Shown here: piece by piece, positions 27,685 to 35,369 of the stretch
Layout of the letters: each line of letters opens with the position of its first letter
Position numbering within the stretch: the first letter of the stretch is position 1
Assembly: GCA_945871065.1 (NCBI GenBank)
Contig: CAMBUL010000001.1
Span: 1-41,665, forward strand
DNA: 41,665 nt
Direction: 5' to 3'
Origin: Chthoniobacter flavus
Lineage (GTDB): Bacteria; Verrucomicrobiota; Verrucomicrobiia; Chthoniobacterales; JACTMZ01
Program-made: the position numbers and the translations under genes
The notes under the pieces: generated by a model
The model's database searches: none
What the model was told of the DNA's origin: nothing
What the model saw: the letters and a program-made list of their open reading frames with translations, nothing else

Positions 27685-29855
27685 GATGACCACTCCAACC
27701 AAAGCGTGCCGAGTTGGAAGGTCAAGACCGCACCGAGCCAGGCCAGGGCGGACATGTAGGTAAAGCCGAAAAGTGCCCAGCGCCAGCCGGCCTCTTTGGC
27801 CATGACGGCCACAGTCGCACCGCACTGCAGGCAGAGGGCGAAGAAAACCATGACGGCCAAGGCGACGGGCACGGTGAACACGGGGTGCCCGGCGCGCGGC
27901 CCGTGCGTCCAGAAATCGCGAGTCAAGGCCGAACGCAAGTCGTCGGAGCCTTCATCAGCATGGTGTCCGACTCCATAAATCGTTCCCAGCGTGGAGATGA
28001 TGACCTCGCGCGCGGGAAAACTGGCGAGCACACCCACCGTGATTTTCCAGTCGAAGCCGGCCGGATCGAAAACCGGCTGCAGAGCGCGTCCAGCCCGGGC
28101 CAAATAGCTTTGCTCGAGGTAGGCGGCATCGACGGCGCGGTCGACCGCAGAGCTGTCGTTAAGCACGGACAAGTCCGCCGTGACGCGTTCACGCACTTCG
28201 ACGGGACGCGGGAAATAAACTAGGGCCCAGATAACAATGGTCATGGCCACAATCACCGTCCCGGCGCGCACGAGAAATTCTCGCGCGCGCTCCCACATCC
28301 GCCAGAAAATGTCGCGCATGCGCGGCAGGCGATAAGGCGGCATCTCGAGAAGAAACGGTTGCGGCCGGGTGTGCAGGACGAATTTGTTAACCGCCCAAGC
28401 CACGGGGATGGCAACAGCTAGGCCGACGACATGGATGGCGAAAAGCATCCCTCCGGCCAGGCCAGCGCCGAAGGAAGGCTCGATAAATGCGCCGATCATT
28501 AGCGTGTAGACCGGTAATCGCGCCGAGCAACTCATCAGCGGGGAAACCAGAATCGTGGTCAGTCGGGCGCGCGGATCCTCGATGGTGCGCGCGGCGAGGA
28601 CGCCCGGAATAGCACACGCATAGCTCGAGAGCATGGGCACGAAACTTTTCCCGTTGAGGCCGCACCAGCCGAACATTTTATCCATTAGAAACGCGCCGCG
28701 CGCCATGTAGCCGGTATCTTCGAGAAGAGCGATGAAGAAAAAGAGGATGAGAATTTGCGGCAGAAAAATAATCACCCCGCCCACCCCGCCGACAACCCCG
28801 TCGACCACCAGGCTCTGCAAGGCGGGCCACGGGGCAAGCCACGGCGCGACCAGCTCCCCGACGCTTGCGACCACCGCCTCGATCGCTTCCATAAAGGGTC
28901 CGGCCCAGCGGTAAATCGATTGAAAAACAACAAACATCATCAGGACAAAAACCGCCAATCCCCAGACGCGATGGGTCAGCACGGTGTCGAGGCGCTCGGT
29001 CGGGGACCGTCGCCGCTTTTCCGGGAACCTGACCGCGGCGGCCGTGAGATGGCCGAGGTGCTCGTAGCGGAGAAGCGCTTCGGCCGAAAGCGGGTGCCAT
29101 CCCGCAGCGGACAGGACATCGCGAGCGGCGCCAAGCAGCGGGGCAGGGTCCGAGCCTGCGGGCCAACCGGTGCGCTCCAGCACGGCACTGCGGGGATCGA
29201 AAAGAATGCGGCGCAGTTCCCCGGGTGCGAGCAGACTCGCCCCTTCTTTTTCCAATCCGGCGGCGAGGTATTTCACCGCGCGGTCCACCGCCTCCGGCCA
29301 AGGTACCTGCACCATGAGTGCTCCGTGGTCGACCGCTTGCGCCACGGCATGTCCGAGAGCATCTACCCCCTCGCCCTTGGTCGCGACCATGCGGACGACC
29401 GGAACCCCGAGACAACGCGAGAGCAGGGCAGGGTCAATGGTGATCCCGGCCCGGTCCGCCGCATCGGCCATATTGAGCGCGATGACCATGGGCAGGCCGA
29501 GGTCGGCCACTTGCGAGGCGAGGAAAAGATTGCGCACCACATTGGATGCATCGACCACGCAGACTACGGCGTCCGGTTTTTCTTCGCCGTCGAGGTGACC
29601 GGCCAGGAAATCGAGCGCCACGCGTTCATCGGGCGAAGATGCTGCAAGGCTATAAGTGCCGGGGAGGTCGACGAGAGTGAAGGCGCGTCCGCCGCTTTCC
29701 CATGGACCGGATTTTTTTTCGACCGTGACACCCGGGTAGTTCCCGATTTTTTGGCGGGCACCGGTCAGGCGGTTGAAAAGGGTCGTTTTGCCCGTGTTCG
29801 GATTGCCGACCAGAGCGATGCGAACCCGGCGGGTTTTGTCTTTGCTCATGCTCAC
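27681..29855 (-). CDS. feoB: Ferrous iron transport protein B
   Basis: RIALVGNPNTGKTTLFNRLTGARQKIGNYPGVTVEKKSG (G1/G2), VDLPGTYSL, NMAD, YMARGAFLMDKMFGWCGLNGKSFVPMLSSYACAIPGVLAARTIEDPRARL. Confidence 0.97.
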   Translation of the reverse strand: MSMSKDKTRRVRIALVGNPNTGKTTLFNRLTGARQKIGNYPGVTVEKKSGPWESGGRAFTLVDLPGTYSLAASSPDERVALDFLAGHLDGEEKPDAVVCVVDASNVVRNLFLASQVADLGLPMVIALNMADAADRAGITIDPALLSRCLGVPVVRMVATKGEGVDALGHAVAQAVDHGALMVQVPWPEAVDRAVKYLAAGLEKEGASLLAPGELRRILFDPRSAVLERTGWPAGSDPAPLLGAARDVLSAAGWHPLSAEALLRYEHLGHLTAAAVRFPEKRRRSPTERLDTVLTHRVWGLAVFVLMMFVVFQSIYRWAGPFMEAIEAVVASVGELVAPWLAPWPALQSLVVDGVVGGVGGVIIFLPQILILFFFIALLEDTGYMARGAFLMDKMFGWCGLNGKSFVPMLSSYACAIPGVLAARTIEDPRARLTTILVSPLMSCSARLPVYTLMIGAFIEPSFGAGLAGGMLFAIHVVGLAVAIPVAWAVNKFVLHTRPQPFLLEMPPYRLPRMRDIFWRMWERAREFLVRAGTVIVAMTIVIWALVYFPRPVEVRERVTADLSVLNDSSAVDRAVDAAYLEQSYLARAGRALQPVFDPAGFDWKITVGVLASFPAREVIISTLGTIYGVGHHADEGSDDLRSALTRDFWTHGPRAGHPVFTVPVALAVMVFFALCLQCGATVAVMAKEAGWRWALFGFTYMSALAWLGAVLTFQLGTLWLEWSS

Positions 29856-29864
29856 ACCACCCGC

Positions 29865-30107
29865 TCAACCAAACCGTAGGACTTGCACGGCTGCCGCATC
29901 GCTTTTGCGCAGACTCAAGCGCAAGCCCCCGAACTCGATCTCGATCGGGTCGCCGAGCGGCGCCACTTGAATGACCGCCACTTCCGTGCCGGGCAACAGC
30001 CCCATGGCGAGGAGGCGTTGAAACGCTGGGTGTTCGGGGGCTCCAAATTGGACGCGGCCGCGGTCGCCGGCCCGCAAGGCAGCCAGCGGACAAATTTCCC
30101 CGCTCAT
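29865..30107 (-). CDS. feoA: FeoA domain protein
   Basis: MSGEICPLAALRAGDRGRVQFGAPEHPAFQRLLAMGLLPGTEVAVIQVAPLGDPIEIEFGGLRLSLRKSDAAAVQVLRFG; 80 aa, directly upstream of feoB. Start refined inside the longer ORF. Confidence 0.92.
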   Translation of the reverse strand: MSGEICPLAALRAGDRGRVQFGAPEHPAFQRLLAMGLLPGTEVAVIQVAPLGDPIEIEFGGLRLSLRKSDAAAVQVLRFG

Positions 30108-30373
30108 TGCGCGGCGGAGGACATCCGGCGCTGGGCTTTCTGCAAGGCACAGACCTGCACGCAACCCAACATGCAACGACGCAGGGCGACACAGCTGTTT
30201 TGACAACGGACCATAACAGGGTCGCGGCCCGAAAGGACCTCGACCTCGACACCCTCCCGGAAACCGACCCGCCGGAGATGCTTGGCCCACTCACTGGTAT
30301 CATCCAATGAAACCACCTGATTGCTCACCCAGCGCGGGCTGTGCTCGAGACTGAATGTCATGGGCCGACTCAT
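30104..30373 (-). CDS. FeoA-like protein with clustered cysteines
   Basis: MSRPMTFSLEHSPRWVSNQVVSLDDTSEWAKHLRRVGFREGVEVEVLSGRDPVMVRCQNSCVALRRCMLGCVQVCALQKAQRRMSSAAQ; FeoA-like fold pattern; ATGA overlap with the following feoA. Confidence 0.8.
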   Translation of the reverse strand: MSRPMTFSLEHSPRWVSNQVVSLDDTSEWAKHLRRVGFREGVEVEVLSGRDPVMVRCQNSCVALRRCMLGCVQVCALQKAQRRMSSAAQ

Positions 30374-30386
30374 AAAACTTCCGTAC

Positions 30387-30403
30387 TTGAGACTTAGTCT
30401 CAA
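30387..30403. promoter_or_regulatory. Palindromic operator candidate upstream of the feo operon
   Basis: TTGAGACTTAGTCTCAA, perfect inverted repeat; TGAGACT-T-AGTCTCA has a 7-1-7 layout like Fur-type boxes; 14 nt upstream of the first feo start codon. Confidence 0.6.
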
Positions 30404-30487
30404 AGATGGATTGAGGCAATCGATATTACCTGCCGACACCCGATCTGTCCTTGGATGCGGCCGGGTTTCAACGCCGCAAGGTGCGTT

Positions 30488-30505
30488 CCCTCCGCGCAAG
30501 GGAGG
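30488..30505 (-). terminator. Stem-loop downstream of the SHMT ORF (weak terminator candidate)
   Basis: CCCTCC-GCGCAA-GGGAGG hairpin located between the SHMT stop and the feo operon start; no clear U-tract. Confidence 0.3.
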
Positions 30506-30546
30506 CCAAGGGCGTTTCAGGGATTAAAACCCTAATTTACAACGTT

Positions 30547-32280
30547 TTACGGCAATGGAAACCGCGAGGTGAAGGCGTGGACGCGATCTTTCAATCGCTC
30601 AAGTTCTTGGGGATTTCCCGACTGCTGCAGCGCGGCGTGAATCAAGTCGGCGATTTCCATCATTTCCTCTTCCTGCATCCCGCGGGTCGTCATGGCCGGC
30701 GTGCCGATACGGATGCCGCCGGTCTTCATGATCGGCTCGGTATCGAACGGGATGGCGTTCTTGTTCACCGTGATGCCGGCCAAATCGAGGGTCTCCTGCG
30801 CTTCCTTGCCGTTGATTCCCGCGGGCCGGAGGTCGACGAGGAGCACGTGGTTCTCCGTGCCACCGGAAACGATAGTGTATCCGAGCATGGAAAGACGCGC
30901 AGCCAGTGCTTTGGCGTTGGCCACAACTTGGGCCGCGTAGGCGCGGAAGTCCGGCTGGAGGGCTTCATGGAAGCAAATCGCCTTGGCGGCAATGACGTGC
31001 ATCAGCGGGCCGCCCTGCACCCCGGGAAAGACCTGGGCATCGATCGACTTGGCATATTGCGCCTTGCACAAAATCACACCCGAGCGCGGTCCGCGCAGGC
31101 TCTTGTGCGTCGTGCTGGTGACAAAGTCGGCATACGGCACCGGGCTGGGATGGACCCCGCCTGCCACGAGTCCCGCGATATGGGCCATGTCAACGAAGAG
31201 AAGAGCACCCACCGCGTCGGCAATTTCACGCATGCGCTTGAAATCGATGATCCGCGGGTAGGCGGACGCACCGGCGGTAATCATCTTGGGACGGCATTCC
31301 TCGGCCAATCTGGCCAGGGCATCATAATCGATCGTCCCCTTCTCGCGGCTCACTCCGTAGTGGACGATATCGTAAAGTTTGCCCGAAAAATTCGCTTTGT
31401 GCCCGTGCGTGAGGTGTCCGCCGTGGGCGAGGTCCATGGTGAGAATCCGGTCGCCGACGGACAACGCGGAAAAATAAACCGCGGTATTTGCCTGGCTGCC
31501 GCTGTGGGGTTGCACGTTGGCATGCTCGGCCCCGAAAAGTTCCTTGGCCCGTTCGATGGCCAGCGACTCGACCACGTCGACATGCTCGCAACCGCCGTAC
31601 CAACGCCGCCCCGGATAACCCTCGGCATATTTGTTGGTCAGGGCGGAACCCTGCGCTTCGCGCACTGCACGACTGGTGAAATTCTCGGAGGCAATAAGCT
31701 CGATGTTTTCGAACTGACGGCGTTCCTCGTCATGGATGGCGGCGGCGATGGCCGGGTCGGTTTCCTCGATGGCGGTAATATCCGAGGGTTCGTGGGCCGT
31801 CCGGGTTTGGGTGGCTGTGTTCATGGTGTTTTTCTCTCCGGTCACTAATGGAATAACATGGGACATGGCGCGCTGGATGTCTGCTTTGCAGGACTCGTAA
31901 GTGGCGCGTGTGCCCCCGATGGGATCTGTTACGTCTGCGCGGCCGCCCTTGGCTGCCTCCTCGAAGCGCAGGAGGCGGGTTTTCGACGCCATCTCGGGAA
32001 AAAGAAGCAGCAGCATGTCAAGATGGTCCCGCGTCATGGTAAAAATGTAATCGGCCTGCTGCAGCAGGTGGGCGCTGACCGGTTGGCTGCGGATGTCCGC
32101 GATATCGATACCCTCTTTTCCCAGCACCTCGATAGCGTGCGCGCTGGGCGGCTGGCCATGGCCCGCACCGAGGCCGGCCGAGGCAACTTTGACCCGGTCG
32201 CCGGCCATGTGACGCAGAAGGCCCTCGGCCATCGGGCTGCGGCAGACATTTCCCGTGCAGATGAAAAGGACGTGCTTCAT
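30547..32280 (-). CDS. glyA: Fused ORF: low-molecular-weight protein phosphatase (N-term) + serine hydroxymethyltransferase (C-term)
   Basis: [25 protein letters not shown] (CX5R P-loop)...[21 protein letters not shown], then from Met153 MNTATQ...[66 protein letters not shown] (SHMT). No stop between; internal ATG at 31824 is preceded by GGAGAG. Confidence 0.92.
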   Translation of the reverse strand: MKHVLFICTGNVCRSPMAEGLLRHMAGDRVKVASAGLGAGHGQPPSAHAIEVLGKEGIDIADIRSQPVSAHLLQQADYIFTMTRDHLDMLLLLFPEMASKTRLLRFEEAAKGGRADVTDPIGGTRATYESCKADIQRAMSHVIPLVTGEKNTMNTATQTRTAHEPSDITAIEETDPAIAAAIHDEERRQFENIELIASENFTSRAVREAQGSALTNKYAEGYPGRRWYGGCEHVDVVESLAIERAKELFGAEHANVQPHSGSQANTAVYFSALSVGDRILTMDLAHGGHLTHGHKANFSGKLYDIVHYGVSREKGTIDYDALARLAEECRPKMITAGASAYPRIIDFKRMREIADAVGALLFVDMAHIAGLVAGGVHPSPVPYADFVTSTTHKSLRGPRSGVILCKAQYAKSIDAQVFPGVQGGPLMHVIAAKAICFHEALQPDFRAYAAQVVANAKALAARLSMLGYTIVSGGTENHVLLVDLRPAGINGKEAQETLDLAGITVNKNAIPFDTEPIMKTGGIRIGTPAMTTRGMQEEEMMEIADLIHAALQQSGNPQELERLKDRVHAFTSRFPLP

Positions 32281-32382
32281 GAACCAAGACGCCCGATACC
32301 GGGCCCCAGCGCCAGCGTAACGGAGGCAGCGGGCAAGTCAATCAGACCTCCCGACTTGCCTCGATGCCTTTGCGGTGATCGC

Positions 32383-33087
32383 ATGGCGGCGATGAAAAAG
32401 TTATCTGTTCTCCTCGCCGCAGCTGTCCTTCCAGTGATTTCTCTGGTCCACGCCTCCGAACCCGCTCCCACCGGCCCCTTCACCCTCCCGGAGTTGCCCT
32501 ACGATTACGACGCCCTTGAACCGCACATCGATACCGAAACGATGAAGATCCACCACAACAAGCACCATGCGGCCTACGTGAACAATGCCAACAAGGCGCT
32601 GTCGGGTCACCCCGACCTGTCCAAATTGACCGTATGGGAACTGGTCGCACACCTCGACGAGGTGCCCGAAGAGATCCGCACCACCCTGCGCAACAACGCC
32701 GGCGGACACGCCAACCACTCGCTCTTCTGGCTGATGATGAAACCCGGTGGGGGCGGCGAACCGACCGGCGATCTGGCCGAGGCAATCAAGGACACGTTCG
32801 GCAGTTTTGCCGGGTTCAAAGAGGAATTTACCGCCGCGGCGATGAGGGTTTTCGGCAGCGGTTGGGCCTGGTTGACCATCACCCCTGACGGCGAGATGGT
32901 CATCGAAACATCACCCAATCAGGACAGCCCGCTGATGAATGGCGGCAAACCCCTCCTCGGTCTCGACGTCTGGGAACACGCCTACTATCTGAAAAATCAG
33001 AACCGCCGCGGGGAATATATCGATGCGTGGTGGGACGTGGTCAACTGGGAGTACGTCGCCGGAAAATACAACGAGGCCAAAAGATAA
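32383..33087 (+). CDS. Superoxide dismutase (Fe/Mn family) with signal peptide
   Basis: [73 protein letters not shown]...GSGWAWL...[31 protein letters not shown]. Confidence 0.94.
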   Translation: MAAMKKLSVLLAAAVLPVISLVHASEPAPTGPFTLPELPYDYDALEPHIDTETMKIHHNKHHAAYVNNANKALSGHPDLSKLTVWELVAHLDEVPEEIRTTLRNNAGGHANHSLFWLMMKPGGGGEPTGDLAEAIKDTFGSFAGFKEEFTAAAMRVFGSGWAWLTITPDGEMVIETSPNQDSPLMNGGKPLLGLDVWEHAYYLKNQNRRGEYIDAWWDVVNWEYVAGKYNEAKR

Positions 33088-33100
33088 ACCCGCCGCCGCT

Positions 33101-33430
33101 TCAGTGCGACACGCTCTTGGAAAACAGGTTGATCACCACAACACCGGCCATGATCAAAGCCATTCCACCGATCGCCGGAGCGTCGAGTCGTTGCCCTAGC
33201 ACGATCCATGAAATGAGTGCGACGAGCACGATGCCCGCACCGCACCAAATGGCATAGGCGATGCCCACGGACATCACCCGCAAGGTGAGCGAGAGAAAGT
33301 AAAAGGCCACCCCGTAGCCGCAGGCGACGATCAAGGAAGGCAGAAGGCGGGAGAATCCATCGGTGGCTTTGAGTGAAGAGGTAGCGATCACTTCGGCCAC
33401 GATGGCAATGGCAAGGTAGAGGTAGGTCAT
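33101..33430 (-). CDS. Small multidrug resistance (SMR) family transporter, EmrE/QacE-like
   Basis: MTYLYLAIAIVAEVIATSSLKATDGFSRLLPSLIVACGYGVAFYFLSLTLRVMSVGIAYAIWCGAGIVLVALISWIVLGQRLDAPAIGGMALIMAGVVVINLFSKS; conserved Glu in TM1. Confidence 0.94.
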   Translation of the reverse strand: MTYLYLAIAIVAEVIATSSLKATDGFSRLLPSLIVACGYGVAFYFLSLTLRVMSVGIAYAIWCGAGIVLVALISWIVLGQRLDAPAIGGMALIMAGVVVINLFSKSVSH

Positions 33431-33496
33431 GGGAAGGAGGTGTGCAGGTTGAAAGGCAAGAAAGTTGGAAGGTGAAAGGTAACCAGTGACGAGTGG

Positions 33497-33886
33497 TCAA
33501 TCCGCCGAAGAGTGCAGTTGCAATGGTGCATACCGCGCCAGTTGGCGGAAATGGCCATCGCGTGCCATGAGATGCAGTCCGTTTCGCATGGCGTTCTGGG
33601 CAATAAGCAGATCGGGAATTCCGATACCATTGAGACCATCACGCAGGCAGGTGATCTGCAGGCGAATGACTTCATCCCAATCAGACTGCATGGGCTCCCG
33701 TTGAAGCTCCCCAAGGAGGTCGATCAACCGTCGCTGCCGCTTGACGTGCAGGGCAGGAACAAGCTCGGCGAGGATGAGGTCGTTGATAACGACCCGGCCG
33801 TCGTCGAGAAGAGATTCAAGTTCTTTCGCATGACTCCCCGAGCGGAAGTAATCGATCCACACGGAACTGTCGACCAGCACCCTCAC
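33497..33886 (-). CDS. vapC: VapC-family PIN-domain toxin
   Basis: MRVLVDSSVWIDYFRSGSHAKELESLLDDGRVVINDLILAELVPAL...GIPDLLIAQNAMRNGLHLMARDGHF; overlaps antitoxin by ATGA. Confidence 0.92.
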   Translation of the reverse strand: MRVLVDSSVWIDYFRSGSHAKELESLLDDGRVVINDLILAELVPALHVKRQRRLIDLLGELQREPMQSDWDEVIRLQITCLRDGLNGIGIPDLLIAQNAMRNGLHLMARDGHFRQLARYAPLQLHSSAD

Positions 33887-34080
33887 TTCCGGCGATCGCG
33901 CAGCTTGTCGAAGTCGATCGTCAGGTCAACTTTGCCTTTGTATCTCTTGAGGCCGAGCGTCCGATTTTTCCGGATGAGATCTTCGAGCGCTGTAATGATC
34001 ACCGCCGTTTTTGTTTTCTGTCGGGTAATTCTCAGGGCCTCTTCAAGCAGGGGGGCGGGCAGATCGAGTGTCGTTCTCAT
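33883..34080 (-). CDS. vapB: VapB-family antitoxin
   Basis: MRTTLDLPAPLLEEALRITRQKTKTAVIITALEDLIRKNRTLGLKRYKGKVDLTIDFDKLRDRRK. Confidence 0.9.
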   Translation of the reverse strand: MRTTLDLPAPLLEEALRITRQKTKTAVIITALEDLIRKNRTLGLKRYKGKVDLTIDFDKLRDRRK

Positions 34081-34090
34081 GATCCCAATC

Positions 34091-34120
34091 TATGCATATA
34101 AGCCATGATTTCAATGCATA
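34091..34120. promoter_or_regulatory. Repeated ATGCAT-containing sites upstream of vapB (autoregulatory operator candidate)
   Basis: TATGCATATAAGCCATGATTTCAATGCATA: two ATGCAT palindromes in inverted arrangement (TATGCAT...ATGCATA), starting 11 bp upstream of the vapB ATG. Confidence 0.45.
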
Positions 34121-34138
34121 AACTTCGAGGCAGGACCA

Positions 34139-34519
34139 TCAGGCGCAAGTGGCGCAAAGGCGTGGCCAAAAAACAATCAAGCCGACGGTGAGAGCTATAA
34201 GCGAAGCGAACAAAACCGCGGCGGCCGCGAGGTCTTTCAGTTTTTTGACTTCGGGGTGTTCGTCGGGGTGAGCGAGGTCGGCAACGTATTCGATCGCGGT
34301 GTTGAGCGCCTCGGCCACCCAGACCAGGCCGATGGCGAGGACAGCGGCGATCCATTGGCCGGCAGTGATCTCAAACCACCACCCGAGGACGATGACCACG
34401 ACAGTCGCGAGAAGATGGATGCGGGCGTGGACTTCACTCCTGAGCAGCGCGGCGATGCCGCGGAAGGCACAGGCGAAGCTTTCGGCTTCGCGAGAGACGA
34501 ATCCGCGGCGGTTGGTCAT
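34139..34519 (-). CDS. dgkA: Diacylglycerol kinase / undecaprenol kinase (DgkA family)
   Basis: SFACAFRGIAALLRSEVHARIHLLATVVVIVLGWWFEITAGQWIAAVLAIGLVWVAEALNTAIEYVADL. Confidence 0.93.
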   Translation of the reverse strand: MTNRRGFVSREAESFACAFRGIAALLRSEVHARIHLLATVVVIVLGWWFEITAGQWIAAVLAIGLVWVAEALNTAIEYVADLAHPDEHPEVKKLKDLAAAAVLFASLIALTVGLIVFWPRLCATCA

Positions 34520-34669
34520 GATGACAAACTATAGCAGATTACCGGCACAGTGCGGGACTTCGGTTCGGTGCTGCGGATACACGGTGCGCGTGTCCACTGG
34601 GAAGGGTGAGGACGGACAGACCGCTCGCCCCTACTTTGGGAGAGGGCCGGCGACGGCGCTCCGACAGGG

Positions 34670-34855
34670 CTACTTTTGGCCTTGCGGCGGGAAAAATTCC
34701 GGCGGGTTTTCCGCGGCGCCGAGGGGCTTGCTTTCAGCTTTTTCTTCGGCGGCTTTTTTCTCTCCGTAGCCGGGAATGCTTTCCGAGGGTGGGATGCGCT
34801 GGCAGGAAACAGCGGCCAACGCGAAGGCGGCGAGAAGAAAAGGGAAGGATTTCAC
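34670..34855 (-). CDS. Small predicted lipoprotein (GTG start)
   Basis: VKSFPFLLAAFALAAVSCQRIPPSESIPGYGEKKAAEEKAESKPLGAAENPPEFFPPQGQK; lipobox AVSC; positioned at the 3' end of khpA. Confidence 0.6.
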   Translation of the reverse strand: MKSFPFLLAAFALAAVSCQRIPPSESIPGYGEKKAAEEKAESKPLGAAENPPEFFPPQGQK

Positions 34856-34859
34856 AGGG

Positions 34860-35090
34860 TCAATCGGGAACCACGAGGCGCACCTTGCCGCCGTGTTTGG
34901 CCGCACCTGCGTCGAGGAGACTGCGGATGGCATGGATGGTCTGACCACGCTTGCCGATGATGCGGGGCAGATCGGTCTGCCGAGCCTGCACGGTGTAAAC
35001 ATCTTTGCCCTCCACCGCGGCATGGGCGAGGAAGACTTCGTCGGGATGGCCGGCGAGGCGGCGCAGGACGAAGTTAAGGAATTCCTCCAT
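34860..35090 (-). CDS. khpA: KH-domain RNA-binding protein (KhpA/YlqC family)
   Basis: MEEFLNFVLRRLAGHPDEVFLAHAAVEGKDVYTVQARQTDLPRIIGKRGQTIHAIRSLLDAGAAKHGGKVRLVVPD; GKRG loop; next to rpsP. Confidence 0.92.
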   Translation of the reverse strand: MEEFLNFVLRRLAGHPDEVFLAHAAVEGKDVYTVQARQTDLPRIIGKRGQTIHAIRSLLDAGAAKHGGKVRLVVPD

Positions 35091-35101
35091 GAGCGGAGAG
35101 G

Positions 35102-35359
35102 TCAGGCAGCCTTGGCCGCCGCCGCGCGCGCTTTTTTCACGATGCTGCGCACGGTGTCGGACATTTGCGCGCCGTTTTTCACCCAGTGGTCGATGCGGTC
35201 GACGTTGACCTTGTAGTTCGTGCCGGGTTTCTTCGGATCGTAGTTGCCGAGGATTTCGAGGAATTTGCCATCGCGGGGGCTGCGCTTATCGGCCACCACC
35301 ACTTTGTAGTAGGGGCTGTTGCGGGTGCCTTCGCGGCGGAGTCTGATTGCCGTTGCCAT
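35102..35359 (-). CDS. rpsP: 30S ribosomal protein S16
   Basis: MATAIRLRREGTRNSPYYKVVVADKRSPRDGKFLEILGNYDPKKPGTNYKVNVDRIDHWVKNGAQMSDTVRSIVKK. Confidence 0.97.
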   Translation of the reverse strand: MATAIRLRREGTRNSPYYKVVVADKRSPRDGKFLEILGNYDPKKPGTNYKVNVDRIDHWVKNGAQMSDTVRSIVKKARAAAAKAA

Positions 35360-35369
35360 AATTTTTTCG

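Noticed and set aside
31858-32382. In-frame N-terminal extension of the SOD ORF
   Set aside because: Overlaps the divergent phosphatase gene; a normal signal peptide and start occur at 32383.
34520-34669. Possible structured RNA or hairpin upstream of dgkA
   Set aside because: Only a short imperfect stem (ACACG/CGTGT) and no T-tract or recognisable RNA family; not enough to call.
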